This document shows positions 20,109 through 30,969 of a stretch of DNA of 64,000 bases, piece by piece. This DNA is from Proteles cristata cristata (lineage: Eukaryota > Chordata > Mammalia > Carnivora > Hyaenidae), in the NCBI GenBank assembly GCA_017311185.1, contig JAESUZ010001294.1:2046001-2110000 (forward strand), read 5' to 3'. Numbering within the stretch: position 1 is the first letter of the stretch; the number at the start of each line of letters is the position of its first letter. Made by a program: the position numbers and the translations under genes. The notes beneath the pieces were generated by a model that worked only from the letters and a program-made list of their open reading frames with translations, was not told where the DNA came from and searched no databases.

Positions 20109-20352
20109 ACTTTCTGTCTCCCTAAAATTGTGACTTCACTTCTTACGCCCCACTGAAGGTTACCAGATAAATTCCAAATCTGGTGACTATTTCCCTGACT
20201 TGAGTCCACAAACAAAGGCAAAGTTTTCCAAGATTGGGCCTGGCTCTACAAAGAAGATTCCTTGACTTTAAGCCCTACAGAGCTTTGTTCCTTAAAGTTG
20301 GTGAAAGGAGGGTTTCCTGATACATGAAGAAATGACATCTGTTTCTTGGGTT

Positions 20353-20354
<2 letters not shown>

Positions 20355-20411
<57 letters not shown>
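20355..20411. repeat. (AC)28 microsatellite
   Basis: Uninterrupted AC run of 57 bp. Likely highly polymorphic. Confidence 0.97.
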
Positions 20412-20412
<1 letters not shown>

Positions 20413-21095
20413 CTTCCTGTGCAGACAATGTAGGCTTAGTTTCTCAGTTTTCCGGGAAATCATTATCCAATTAGGAAATTCTCCAGTCAAGAAAGCCCTG
20501 TCTGACCATTTTGCTCTGGGGAGGACGTGCTGGCACGGAAGGGGACAGAAGAGTCACCTCCTCCAGCAAGACTCCTTGTGAAGAGCTAGCACCCCCAAAG
20601 AGACCCCCAGGACCCACGTACCACTGTCCTAAGTATACCGTGAGCTCCCACCGGGCACCATGGTTTGCAAGCTGTAGTGAGCTCTCCAGATGCTCAGGTG
20701 TTCGTCTGGACACTGGCCCTTGGGTGAGCAGGCTTGGGAAGGGAGGGGACCGTGAGGTCCTGGGGAAGGCAGGTTTCCCCGGCGGCTCACCATGACCGAG
20801 GGGTGTGGCCCACACGGGGCTTCCTAGCGGTGCTTGGGACTGCGCGGTTGTCACAGAGGTCTGTCTTGCTGCAGTCACCGGCGCCCCTGTCCATCAGCAA
20901 AGTTCTCATTCTTTCCATCCTGCTAGTGCCAACCTGCAACTCAGAGGGGCTGAAGACTGAACAGAGAGACACACAGCTGCTGGGGGGGTGGAGCGGGGGC
21001 AGAAGCAGGGGCTGAGACCCACGTCCCTTTACGCCTTGTTGGGTGGCCCTTGCACCCGGAGCTTGCGGTCACTGCTCCTTCTGTTTGCGGAGCAT
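20412..21095. other. Unassigned GC-rich sequence
   Basis: The 135-residue minus-strand frame at 20471-20878 and overlapping plus frames have no recognisable domain. No repeat assigned. Confidence 0.4.
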
Positions 21096-21099
21096 TTGA

Positions 21100-21260
21100 C
21101 TGTCAGGCAAATGCTTTCACATGCAACCTGGCAGTAGGGCGGCAGCCCCGCTCCCCATCTCCGCTTTATAGACAAAGTATCTGCAGTCCGAGCAGACTGC
21201 CCTCGGTCCTGTGACGGAGCGAGGGGCAGAGCCAGGCTCCAAGCAGGGTCTGGCCCTCGA
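21100..21260 (-). repeat. MIR SINE
   Basis: CAAATGCTTTCACATGCAACC, CCCATCTCCGCTTTATAGAC and GGGGCAGAGCCAGGCTCC follow the antisense MIR order (ATTATCCCCATTTTACAGATG...GGCAGAGCTGGGATTC). Confidence 0.65.
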
Positions 21261-21614
21261 CACAAGGCAGTGTCACTGAAACGCTCTTGTGTGCCTCTCT
21301 TCTTTCCCGGTATGGCTCCTGAAACACTGGGAGGCAGGACAGAGAAGCCAGCGGCCTTTTAGCAGCGACGTTCCTGCGATCATTCAGCATTTATTAAGTA
21401 GCCTCAGCATGTAAAACGCTGTCTAGCCCATCGTGACTGCGGCTGACGTGATATGCAAGGGCAGCCGTGACCTGGGCACCAAAGGGCCCAGCACACCAGT
21501 GTCAGGACTCCCACCAGGGCTCTCCGGCCTTTCCCAGGCCCCGGGCACCCCCACCCCGCACACCCACATGGGGGGGCTGATCTCCCAGGGGCGGCCACAG
21601 GAGAGCAGAAACCC
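21261..21614. other. Unassigned GC-rich sequence
   Basis: No gene or repeat recognised. A short AT-rich phrase, CATTCAGCATTTATTAAGTAG, near 21380 may be repeat debris. Confidence 0.35.
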
Positions 21615-21800
21615 CCGGGGACTGCAGTGTGATTAAAGTCTCTGTTGTGAGAAAGTGACACTGTAGTCTGATTCATACCAGTAAATATGTGATTTACATT
21701 TAATTCTGAGTAACCTTTCCGGGCTCGGCGAGGTGTGAAGGAATCTGATGGGGCCGCTCAGTGGAGGAGGGGGCCATTCATATTCATTAAGACCTCGGCA
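21615..21800. promoter_or_regulatory. AT-rich island, possible conserved non-coding element
   Basis: Repeat-free with GTGATTAAAGTCTC, AGTAAATATGTGATTTAC, ACATTTAATTCTGAG and CATTCATATTCATTAAGAC. A partial inverted repeat GTAAAT...ATTTAC spans 21682-21697. Enhancer-type function is inferred. Confidence 0.3.
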
Positions 21801-22829
21801 TCAGCCAGCTGAAGGGTGACAGGCCCCAGCCAGCCTTTCTCCCTCTGCCCTGCAGGGTCAGGGCTCCCGCTAGGCCAAGCAGCCGGGCAGGCTGCCACTT
21901 GGGGTGGGTGGGCGCACAGAGGGCGTAGTGGAGAGGGCTGGAGGCGCCGAGAGAAATGGGAAGGAAAATAAACATCAGGTCCCCAAGTGACCCCTCACAG
22001 GCCCACGGCACTCCAGGTTCTGCATTAGCTGTATTGATCTCCCGTGGGCGGGGGGAGGGGTATTGATTGAGGAGGGTGGCGGGTCTTCGAGGCCCCCGGC
22101 CGATCTCCTTTGTACATATTTACAGGGAGTCGACTGTTCAGTCTTTTCTGGTTCATACAGGCCTGGGGCAGAGAGGAAGAAATGTCAGGGAAGGAAGGTC
22201 CCCCCCGGCCCTCGGGGCGTGCTTTTCGGTCTTGATGACCTGAGCTAGGGGCACCATGGCTGCCTGTGGCCTGCTGACCTTGAGAAGGCCCAAGGAGTGC
22301 CGTGAGGGGAAACCTCTGCTTCTCCCACCGACAGCCTGTCCAGACGCTCTCAGACCCTCAGTTTGTCTGTCCTCTCAATGGGAATATCTGCAGCGATTAA
22401 CAGCAATCCTGACATCTGCTGAAGGCTGGCGGGGCGCTGGGCACAGGGAGGGCCTCTCACCGAACCCCTGTGACGGCTTTCTGAAGGAGCCTTGGCGCCC
22501 ACTTCCAGTTTGTAGATGAGAACGCCCACCATGATTACAATTCCAGAGGATGAGCCCCACTGGGTAGCGCGCAGACAGGCATGAAATGACTGAGGGCCAC
22601 GGCCTGCTCGAGGGGACCCCCACCCCGCTAGAGGAAAAGCCTCCAGTCAGCCCCAGACATCGGAATTGGGTTTTGTTGGGACGGAGCATTTTTTTCCAAC
22701 AGCGAAGGGCTTGGTGCTTCGCCTCTGACGCTCTGGGCCCTTGGAGGGATGGGAAGGAAAGGAAGTGCCGGCTTTGCCCTCAGGAGACGCCAGGGCAAGG
22801 GGTCGAGGGGGGCAGGGCGGTGCTCCAGG
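21801..22829. other. Unassigned GC-rich sequence with MIR-like scraps
   Basis: CCCTCAGTTTGTCTGTCCTC near 22350 looks like a decayed sense MIR core. Otherwise no gene or repeat is supported. Confidence 0.4.
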
Positions 22830-24110
22830 AGGACTCCCCAAGGCAACGGCGGCTGAGCTGGGAGCTGAAGGTGGATGGAGCACCAGCCACCGGCCAGCCA
22901 GGCTGAGAGCTGGGGAGAGTCGCAGCTGCCCTGAGAGAAAAGAGAAATGGGCGGTCGTGGGAGAGCAAGGAGCCCCCAAGGGTGGGCAGTGTCTCTGTGT
23001 GTCTCTGACCAAGCCTCTTAGCGACTCTGACCTTACTCCTGAGGTCGATGGGGAGCTGTTGGAAGCTTTCAGGTAGGAGAGTGTTCAAATCAAGTAGGCT
23101 TTTAAAAAACTGGCTCCAGCTATGCAATGGGGAGGAAACACGGAGGGCAAGAGACCCCCATGAGGAGCCCGGGCCATCACCAAAGGAGGGCAGGGGCGGG
23201 GGAGCCGACGGGGCAAGGAAAGGGTCCGAGGTGACTGGCTGCTCTGGGTGTAAGAGGCGGGGAGCACAGCCTCCACGGTGACGGTCTGAGACTGGCCCGG
23301 CCTGGAGAGGAAGGGGCGCTGGTTTGGAAGGAAGGATCGCTTGCTCCCTTTTGGACCCGCTGAGTTTGAGGTACCTGGCCACTGGTGTGGGGGTGGGGGA
23401 CATGCAGTGCTGACGTGAGGGGCAGGAGGGAGGTCTGGGCTGGCGATCACGACATGGGCAGTCGTCAGCTCAGGGAAAGCCTGGGAAAATGCCGGAGTGC
23501 GCGAGGCGGGCCATGAGGGAGGGCGGACGTCCGAGCAACAGGCCGAGGGGGAGGAAGATGACGCCGTGTGTGTGATCACAACGGGGCTGCCAGTGGCCGG
23601 AGGGGGGTTGGGGGAGAGGCCGGGAGCCTGCGTTGTCTAGCAGCCAAGGCCAGAAAGTTTGTCAGGAAGAGGAAGTGGTCGGCGATGCGGGGCCCCATCC
23701 ACAGACCATGTGGGATGTGGAGTTAAAAGCGTCCACTAGATTTAGCAACACAGAGGTCAGGGGTGGCTGAGCGGGGCCGGCCTCGGGGGCCCAGAGGGGC
23801 CCAGAGCCAGACTGAGGGAGGTGGGCGGTGAGGAAGTGGGAAGCACTTACACAGACACCCCAGTTAAGAGGTTTGGCTGCGATGGAAAGGCCAGCATGAG
23901 GGAGCGGCTGGAAGGGGCCAGCAGGTCAAGAAAGGGATGTTTTCTAAGCAAAAGAGGCTTAGCTCATTGCAGTGCTGGTGGCCAGGAACCGGGAAGGGGG
24001 GAGGGAGGGAGAGCGGTGGAGAACACGGCAGGAAAGGGGCTCGCGGGTCGAGCGGGCGTCTGAGGAGGTCGGGGGTCTGGAAGGTGCAGGGGAATGAATG
24101 TGGCAGAGAC
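22830..24110 (-). mobile_element. Long, decayed antisense L2-like LINE
   Basis: Several separated blocks follow one known antisense repeat order: GAGCTGGGAGCTGAAGGTGG; GGGGAGCTGTTGGAAGC then TTTTAAAAAACTGGCTCC; CTGAGTTTGAGGTACCTGG; AGGTCTGGGCTGGCG with GGGCAGTCGTCAGC; CACTAGATTTAGCAACACAG; and GAGGAAGTGGGAAGC with AAGAGGTTTGGCTGCGATGG. GC enrichment has hidden the repeat. The long open frames here (up to 207 residues, minus strand) are not genes. Family name tentative. Confidence 0.55.
23991..24009 (+). other. G-quadruplex-type motif
   Basis: Four G-tracts with one- or two-base loops: GGG-AA-GGGGGG-A-GGG-A-GGG. It fits the standard intramolecular G4 pattern. Confidence 0.6.
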
Positions 24111-25359
24111 AGGGTGGAGGCAGGGAGAGCGGGAGAGAAGGAGGAAGGGGTGTGGACGCCAGCCGTCTGCAGGGTGGTGGCAAGGGCCTGCTCCTGAGAG
24201 CCAGGGTGGAGTCGGAAGGGGTGGGGGGCCAGTCTGCACAGCCAAGGCACACGCTGGGGTGCGCAGCGGGGAAGCCGGTGTGCTGCTGAGGTTTGGGGAA
24301 AAGCGTGAAAGCACAACGAAAGGAATTTAGGCCCGTGAGGCCCAGGGTCTGTAGAAAGCCTTCAGCTCACGAGTGAGTGACGAGGGACAATGATAACGAG
24401 ACAAACTGGTTTTCAATCTGCGTTGGGCACTGGCCATGAAACACGTCATCAGGTGACAGTGTGGGGGGGGGCTCCCACACAAGTGTCGTTCCCGCTGTGG
24501 CCTGTCACGGGGTGCCCGGGAGCCACCAATGGCTGCGCCATCCCCCCGGCACGCCTCCTGCGGCCTCCCTCCCTCTCCTGTCTTCCAGAACCAGGCCTCT
24601 CCCCTCCCGCAGACCACACACGTCCGTCACAGGCCCGGTGCGACCAAGCGAACACCCACACGCAGGGCCCAGTGCGGGTCGGCCGGCTGTGGTCTGCGCC
24701 TTCTGGCTGAGCTTCTCCGCCACGCAGGCACCAGGTCCCCACGTCCCCTCTGGAAAGAGTCGCCGCGATCCGCAGAGAGCACTCCGGTTAATTCTGGTCC
24801 TTTTCCTTTCACAACATATGCTGGGGAGAGGGAGGTAAGGGGGAACCTCACGTGGTGCTCATGTAAATTCTACCCTCTCAGAAAGCTTTTGGGGGCTTGG
24901 TTGGCCTCCAGAAAGACAAAAGGCAGGCAGCACCATTGGAGAAGTTTGTGTAGGGCGTGCACTGCTCAAGAACACCCTGGCAGGATGAGGGGCAGACCCA
25001 GTGGAACCTGAAACCCACCCCCGGGGCCACTGGCCAAGCCTAATGCCCTTTGTCTGCAGAGAGGGGGCATCTCTCTCCAGTTCACACAAAGGCATTGTAG
25101 AGGCCAGCTGAGTCCCCCACTGAAGCTTCCCGCACCTGTCTCTGGCGACATGGGCCGCGGTGACTTCCATAGACCAAAGGCTGTGACCACAAGCTTCTGG
25201 CCACTGGGTATGCTGCTCTGGTGGCCAGGAAGAGAGCTGGGAATCAGGGGATTTTCGCTGTAGAGGTCCCATGCAAGGGCAAGGTCTGGCGGAGTCAGGG
25301 TGAGGCAGGAACGGGTGTGGGGAGGGTCCAGGAGGGCAGGTTCATGACCAGGACTCTCA
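24111..25359. other. Unassigned GC-rich sequence
   Basis: Frames of 100-160 residues overlap on both strands at 24390-25397 without a recognisable domain. CpG content is moderately raised at about 24500-24780 but does not look like a full island. Confidence 0.4.
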
Positions 25360-25420
25360 GCAAAGCACACTCCCTCCCCGTGCCTCAGTCTCCTCATCTG
25401 ACAAATTCAGAGAAAGGGAG
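25360..25420 (+). repeat. MIR SINE core fragment
   Basis: TCCCCGTGCCTCAGTCTCCTC followed by ATCTGACAAATTCAG is a sense MIR core. Confidence 0.6.
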
Positions 25421-25699
25421 GGGGTACCAGAGCAATGGCTTGAAGCTGAAGTCACATGAGACAGGGCTATCGCCCTGCCACCCATTGCGTCCGCGACCGT
25501 GGCTGGCGCACTTGAACTTCACGTCCTCCTCTGGTCCACACACGATCGTTTGCCCTCCACTTCTCAGCTGGCCACCCAGTGCCCTCCCTGTCCCCACCCT
25601 GCCCGCTTCTCCTTCCTGAGGGAGAACAAACCAGAATAGGACCCGTCTCTCTTTTTGGGAGGGGGGAGGGGGGTTCCGTTTCCATCAGCCCCTGGGAGA

Positions 25700-25990
25700 G
25701 CGAGAAGAACAGGAAAATTACAGTATCAGCATGGAAATTACAATTGGAGGCGTCTGATTCACCAGGGAGAGTGACTCGTTCCTCTTTTTTTATTTTTAGT
25801 TGCTATTATGTTGGTAAGGAGGCCTGCGCTCATTAACCTGTATTGCCAGGGCAGCGCCTCTCTGAAGCCGGCTGCTGAACAAACCTGTCCCCGCCCGCCC
25901 CCTCCCCTCTCATCAGTTATTTATAGCCTTCCTTCCCTCTGGTGAATTAATTAACTTGTACCAGTGGCCTCAGACACTGGCTGTTGTGTT
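25700..25990. promoter_or_regulatory. AT-rich island, possible conserved non-coding element
   Basis: Repeat-free with GGAAAATTACAGTATC, GGAAATTACAATTGGAGG, GCTCATTAACCTGTATTGCC, CAGTTATTTATAGCC and GGTGAATTAATTAACTTG. Flanks are GC-rich. The AATTAATTAA core is a dense homeodomain site. Function inferred. Confidence 0.32.
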
Positions 25991-26990
25991 TAGTTGGGTG
26001 TCCCTCTGAGGCCAGGAAGGGACGCAGGCAGAGGACCCGGGATGGGTGGGGAGGTGGGGCTGCCGGCTGGGCCCAGCCTCCCCAACTCCAGCCCTGAGCC
26101 CTCCCTAAACCACCCGTATCCCCAGCAGAGTAGGATTGAAGGGTCCTCCTGTACCCTCAGCTTCCCTCCCTAGAGGCTTCAGAGGGTCGGGACTGTAAAA
26201 GCCAGCCAATCCGTCCCCATTTGCAGAGCTGGACAATGGGCCAGGGGGGAAAAATGTTCAAAAATACATCCCTTTCCTTCAGCGGGGAAGCAAGGGACCA
26301 ACACAGAAGGCTTCAGAATTCTCTGGGCCCAGAGAGGTAGGCCGCCAAGGGCCTGGGAGATCTGAGGGGTTCTGGAGCATGGGTGCAGAGAGGGGAGGTC
26401 CCTGTAGGGACCCAGTGAGCAAGGATGGGGAGAAGGGCTGGGGCGCATGTGAGGGAGCCCCTTCAGGAGGGACTCCTCGGGCCCAGCCTTCTGATTCACA
26501 GATGGGGAGACTGGGGCCCAGAGAAGCAGTTTCCTGTCCATTCCTTCCTTCGACACACATTTTTTAACTTCCCAGGCAGTGGGTGACCTAGGAACCTCGT
26601 CCCTGCCCATGGACACACACGAATCAGGCATAAGGAGCGACCCGGCCTTGCCAATACAACATCGATGCCCGTTCTCCAGGTGCCCCTGCGGCCGTACCCT
26701 CCCCCTCCCAAGGATGCTGGAGTATCCCATATCCCAGAGCCCCTCCCCCATCCCAGCCACACCCACGGTTCGGACCCCAGTGCGCTCTTCTGGACACGGA
26801 CTCATGCAGGGATGAGCCCCACGTCCCAGACACCACCGTCCAGGTTGCCTACCCCTGATCCCAAAGCACGCAGGGAAACAGCTTTCGGTCATGCGGGAGG
26901 ATGACCCACGGGAAATAGATTTCTTGCTCCTTTTTCCTCCCTTGCCGTGTTGCGTCCTGGAGGAAGGGGGTTGGACTGAGACTAGGCTTG
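25991..26990. other. Unassigned GC-rich sequence with MIR scraps
   Basis: GATTCACAGATGGGGAGACTG near 26494 and CCCCATTTGCAGAGCTGG near 26216 are antisense MIR core scraps. The 237-residue minus frame (26179-26892) crosses both and is not credible as a gene. Confidence 0.45.
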
Positions 26991-27200
26991 GGCGCCACCC
27001 ATGACACTGAGGAGCGTTTATTCCTCAGGCCGCACTGCACCCGCCACTGCTCGGAAAGAGCTTCTGGCCAGAGAGCGCCTGCCGGGTCCTCCCGCACCGC
27101 GCCTGCGTAGGGGTCCTGTGCTCTGGAAGCGGCCCCCCAGGGTGGGTTCCTCGTGCAGCCCTCCGCGCCCGCCCACAAAGGGTGCCAGACGACTGCCCTC
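26991..27200. promoter_or_regulatory. CpG-enriched segment beside palindrome cluster
   Basis: CCGCACCGCGCCTGCGTAGG, AAGCGGCCCCCC and CCTCCGCGCCCGCCC give a local rise in CpG and GC just upstream of the AT-rich block at 27200. A plus-strand frame (27001-27240) runs through it without a domain. Possible CpG-rich regulatory segment; promoter status unproven. Confidence 0.25.
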
Positions 27201-27204
27201 TCCC

Positions 27205-27320
27205 GACACCTTGAACAACCTTGCTGAGTATTATGATTAATCCTCAGCAGCACTAGTGATAATATGAAAATCATTACGGTGAAAGCTGCCACTTGGCCTT
27301 GCTCTGTGCTGCAGATTCCA
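27205..27320. promoter_or_regulatory. AT-rich block with inverted MARE-type half-sites
   Basis: TGCTGAG (27222-27228) and CTCAGCA (27243-27249) are exact inverse complements, each a Maf-type half-site, around a homeodomain-like ATTATGATTAATCC core. GATAATATGAAAATC and ATTACGG follow. Repeat-free. Enhancer-type role inferred. Confidence 0.35.
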
Positions 27321-27360
27321 TGAATTGCTTAGCCGATGTTTCCCATCCTCTGGCCCCATG

Positions 27361-27384
27361 CCCATCCCCCCACCCCCACCCCCC
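27361..27384 (-). other. G-quadruplex-type motif (minus strand)
   Basis: CCC-AT-CCCCCC-A-CCCCC-A-CCCCCC on the plus strand gives four G-tracts with short loops on the minus strand. Confidence 0.65.
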
Positions 27385-27514
27385 AGTCCATGGCCTTGGG
27401 ACCTTCCCTGAGCCAGGAGAGGCCTTTACACTGCAGACCCTGCTTTCTCCAGCAGGCGTGTCTCCCCTTGGCTCCCTGGGGGCTCGGGCCAAGTTCTCTG
27501 GGCAGTTCTGTGCC

Positions 27515-27640
27515 TAAAATTACCTCCTTATGCTTGCAATTTGCCATTTGCACCTTCAAAATCCACCGCAACTGGCTAATTGCCATGGCAATTAGGTAAT
27601 TGCAGGTGCAATTAGCATCTCTAGGAAAGCAGAGGGAGAG
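27515..27640. promoter_or_regulatory. Twin homeodomain palindrome block
   Basis: CTAATTGCCATGGCAATTAG (27576-27595) is a perfect 20-bp palindrome. It is followed with no gap by GTAATTGCAGGTGCAATTAG (27596-27615), identical to it at 15 of 20 positions and itself an inverted repeat (TAATTGCA/TGCAATTA, 8-bp arms, 27597-27614) with an E-box CAGGTG at its centre (27603-27608). Four TAAT/ATTA cores sit in 38 bp. CTAAAATTACC and TATGCTTGCAATTTGCC lie upstream. No repeat family matches. The likely role is a homeodomain-dimer binding cluster. Confidence 0.5.
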
Positions 27641-28010
27641 GAGACAGGGGAAGAGGGAAATCAGAGAGAGGAAATGTAAGCTGACAGAGGTTGTGAGAGA
27701 GAAACCGATGGGCGGAGCAGAGGAGGGAGGGAGATGGGGTGGCTAGGAAGCAGAAAGAGGTGTGCACCGTGAAAAACAAGTCCACAAGACAAGCTTCCCC
27801 AAGCCGAAGCCCACAGTGAGCCCAGCAGGGCGGGAAGCCGGATGCACGAGCCGTGTAGGCTGGTGGCTGGGCTTCCTGGGGAAGCTTCTGGACCACGCAG
27901 TGGGCTTTCCTCCAGCAGACAAAGGGAGAGGGGCATCCTGTTAGCCACCAGCACAAGCGAAGGCCCTGGGGCGTGAGGGCCCAAACCTGGGAGCTAAGAG
28001 AGGCCACATG
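27641..28010. other. Unassigned sequence
   Basis: Purine-rich (GAGAGGAGACAGGGG, AGGAGGGAGGGAG) at 27630-27740, then GC-rich. No gene or repeat. Confidence 0.4.
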
Positions 28011-28200
28011 CAGCACTGGCCAACAGAACTTTCTGCCACGAGGGAAAGGCTTGCCATCTGCACCGCCCGATGCGGCAGCTACGAGCCACCTGTGACGACT
28101 GAGGAATTGAAATGCGGCCAGCGCAACTGAGGAACTGGGTTGTTTTATTTTATTTTTTTATTTAACTTTAAGTTAAAATATAAATAGCCACGTGGATGGC
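28011..28200 (+). mobile_element. hAT-type MITE (MER3-like)
   Basis: CAGCACTGGCCAACAGAACTT at the left end, ATCTGCACCGCCCGATGCGG, GCAGCTACGAGCCACCTGTG, GAGGAATTGAAATGCGGCC, GCAACTGAGGAACTGG and ATATAAATAGCCACGTGG follow a common mammalian hAT MITE consensus. The right terminal repeat is lost or scrambled. Family name tentative. Confidence 0.65.
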
Positions 28201-30965
28201 GCAGACAGCTGGAGGAGGGGCAGTGAGGTCCGATAGACAGCGTGAGGGCTCCGGAAGAAACCCACAGAGGGGGAAGGTGGATCTGGGATGAGGAGGACCA
28301 GAGAGGAATTGAAAAGAATGGGTGGGTCCCCTGTACGCATGTGGACTCGCTGGGTTTGGGTTCAAGCCAATCAATCACCAGGAGGAGGCACATCAGAAGC
28401 CCTTGCCTCTGTCCCATCCCCCCGGCTCCTCACTGTGTCTCCTGGTGTCCCATTTCATGGATGGTCCATGGTCCCGGAGGAAGAGGGGGCCCTGCGTCTC
28501 CCTGCCCTAGCAGCCCCACGTTGCTAGACCCTCACCCAACCCAGGACCTCCCACTCACTCACCTTGACAGCAAAACGGCCTTCCGGAGAAGCACCGTGGG
28601 CTAACAGGACTGCTGATGTCACACTCACGTGCGTGCACACCCAAATGTACGCGTACACCCATGGCCACGCAAGCACTCTTGGACCCGCTCACGTGTGCAC
28701 CTCTCCCCCCACCCAGATTGCCTTGGATGGCTGTTCCTGCCAGTTGAGGGCCACAGAGGGGCTTGGGGGTGTCTGCCCTGTGCAGGTTGTGGGGTGAGGA
28801 TCGCCGGCAACACCAGTGAGAGCAGGGTGCAGGGCCCCAAGGCTCACTACAGGGGTGCATTCTGCACCCCATGATCTCTGGTCCCTTTCCCTTTAGTATC
28901 TCAGGGTGGGCACGGTGGTGGCCTGGTGGGGTCCAGGAGTGCCAGGCTGCGTGTAGGGAGCGACCCCTGCAGTCTGGCAGGGGTGTCCTGCAGGATGCCC
29001 TGCCTTGCCCCAGCCACCTCCTCACCCCCTCCCCTGCCTTCCAACCCACCTCCCCCAGCCCCACTCTGCCTGCCTGGCTCACCTCCCAGCTCCTCTCTGT
29101 TCCTTTGTTCTAGCTCTCCGCCCCACCCCCCCTTGGGTCCTTCCCAGTTTCCTTTCCTCACCGTCTCTGGCCCGCCTCCCCTTGCACTGCACCTCGATAT
29201 TCTAACCAACATGAAGCTCCCATCCAGAGACTGGCATTTGAGACTTCCAGAACATTCTTTTTCTTTGCCCATATGGGGGCCTGCCTGTGAAAGTTCTCGA
29301 GACGTAGGACCGGCAATCCTTGGACTGCAGCGGCAGGCTGAGTGGGACGGGCCCCCAGGCTGGTAGAGGCCATGGCCGGCTTTGTAGGTGCCAAAGGTGC
29401 TGGCCCTCTGCACGTACACGTCCGTGTGTGCAGGTGTGCGCACATTTGGGCCGCAGTTTCCTTTCCTGTGTCTGTTCCTGGTGCACGGCACCCTGCAGAG
29501 AGCTGGGGGGTAGCCCAGAGCAGCCCGGCCTCGGCTGGGCCTGGATTCGCTTTTACCGGAAAGCATAGCACTGTGGCCAAGATAGCGTGTGCCCACGGAG
29601 GTGCCCTCCAGCCCCGGGACCCTGTAGTGGGAGGGGGTCCATGACCTCGATCCTTGTTCCCCCCCACAGGCCTGGAAACAAAGGGGTGGGTCAGCCAGAG
29701 GAAGCCTGGAGGAGATGGCCAGGAGCCTGAGCCCCTGAGCTCCAGCTCTGTCTGTCTGTCTGTCCCCTCGTGGTTGGTGCTGCTCAAGCCCAGACAGACA
29801 GTGGGGAAGACCAACAGGGACAGTAGGGAGAACCCACACCAGGACGCAGCGCCGTGCAGGGGGGCAGGAAGAACACGGCTTCACAAATTCAGTCCCCAAA
29901 CCACCAGCTCCCCCAAGCCAGGCCGTGGGACTGCCCCCACCTCCTCCGTACCCCGTTCTCAGGCTACACATCCCCTTTTTGAGGCCACATACGCACAGAT
30001 GAGCGCAGGGCAGCCTTCTGCGTTGATTTCACCTGTATAACGTTCCGCCAGCCTGGAGCTGTCCTTCAGAGCCCTGCTTGGACCCCCTTAGGCCAGGGTG
30101 GGGGGTGCAGAGGGCAGAGGGAAGCAAAAGAAATCCAGTCTGTTTAAGGACAAGAATTTCTTGAAGGATTCTAGGTGGATTCCAACACCACTCTCTGGGG
30201 CAACCAAAGGCACAAATACGGAGGCTACGCAGCAGAAACCAAATCTGAAAGGCACCTGGAGGATTGGCCACGGGGTCCCCGCAGTCCCCCCGGTCACTAC
30301 ACGTGATGCTGCAGATGCTGGGTGCAAGATGCCAGCTCTGAGCCCCGCCCGCAGCCACACCCCTGCCTCCCCACACCTGTGTCTGCACACGCTTTACTTT
30401 GGATTCGTGTCCCGTGGCAGGGGGAGGCCTGTCAGGCTGAGCCAGGGCCCCGGCCGCACCCTGGCTGCAGAGGTGCAGAAACTAGTGTGTTTCCCCCAAG
30501 AGGGCAGGGACTCAAGCTGGGACTCCCAGGTGGAGGGAAAGTACCAGCAACCAGATGGATTGATGAGTGGCCCTAATATTCCAGCAACTACCGCAACCTG
30601 CTTCACCAGCCCCTCCCCAGCCCCTCACTGAGGACCCCGGCCTGTTGCTGTCCTCACCCCTGCCCCCTGCTTTTCAGAGCCCTCCCTCCCACCCCGTCCC
30701 ACACAATCTGCCTCAGGAGGCCCTCCGCCTTGGGTACCCTGTGTACACTGCAGGTTTCTAGGGCTCCAGGGGCGGGAGTGTCAGCCAACCACAGGCTGTG
30801 CCTTTCCGGTGACATTTGGCATGGGCTGGGGCTGAGGTTGGCCCTCCATGACGCCTCAAGCTCCGACAGAGAAAAGCACACCCTCGAGCGAGCTTCTATA
30901 AGAAGGGCTCTGCATGGGAGGGGCTGGGACAGAGCAAGGGGAGCCCTGGGGTCCCAGCTCATGCT
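28201..30965. other. Unassigned GC-rich sequence
   Basis: About 2.8 kb without a recognised exon or repeat. A 356-residue minus-strand frame spans 28901-29971, the longest in the window, but it is Gly/Pro/Ser/Arg-rich, overlaps equally open frames on the other strand and shows no domain. Short alternating tracts occur at about 28620-28680 (CACGTGCGTGCACACCC) and 29400-29445. Confidence 0.4.
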
Positions 30966-30969
30966 GGTG

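Noticed and set aside
22780..23403. 207-residue minus-strand open frame
   Set aside because: Lies within the decayed L2-like element and is Pro/Ser-rich without coding character.
26179..26892. 237-residue minus-strand open frame
   Set aside because: Crosses MIR scraps; GC-driven frame with no domain.
28901..29971. 356-residue minus-strand open frame, the longest in the window
   Set aside because: Low-complexity Gly/Pro/Ser/Arg composition, GC-rich DNA with equally open frames on the other strand, no domain and no conserved-exon signs. Most likely chance.
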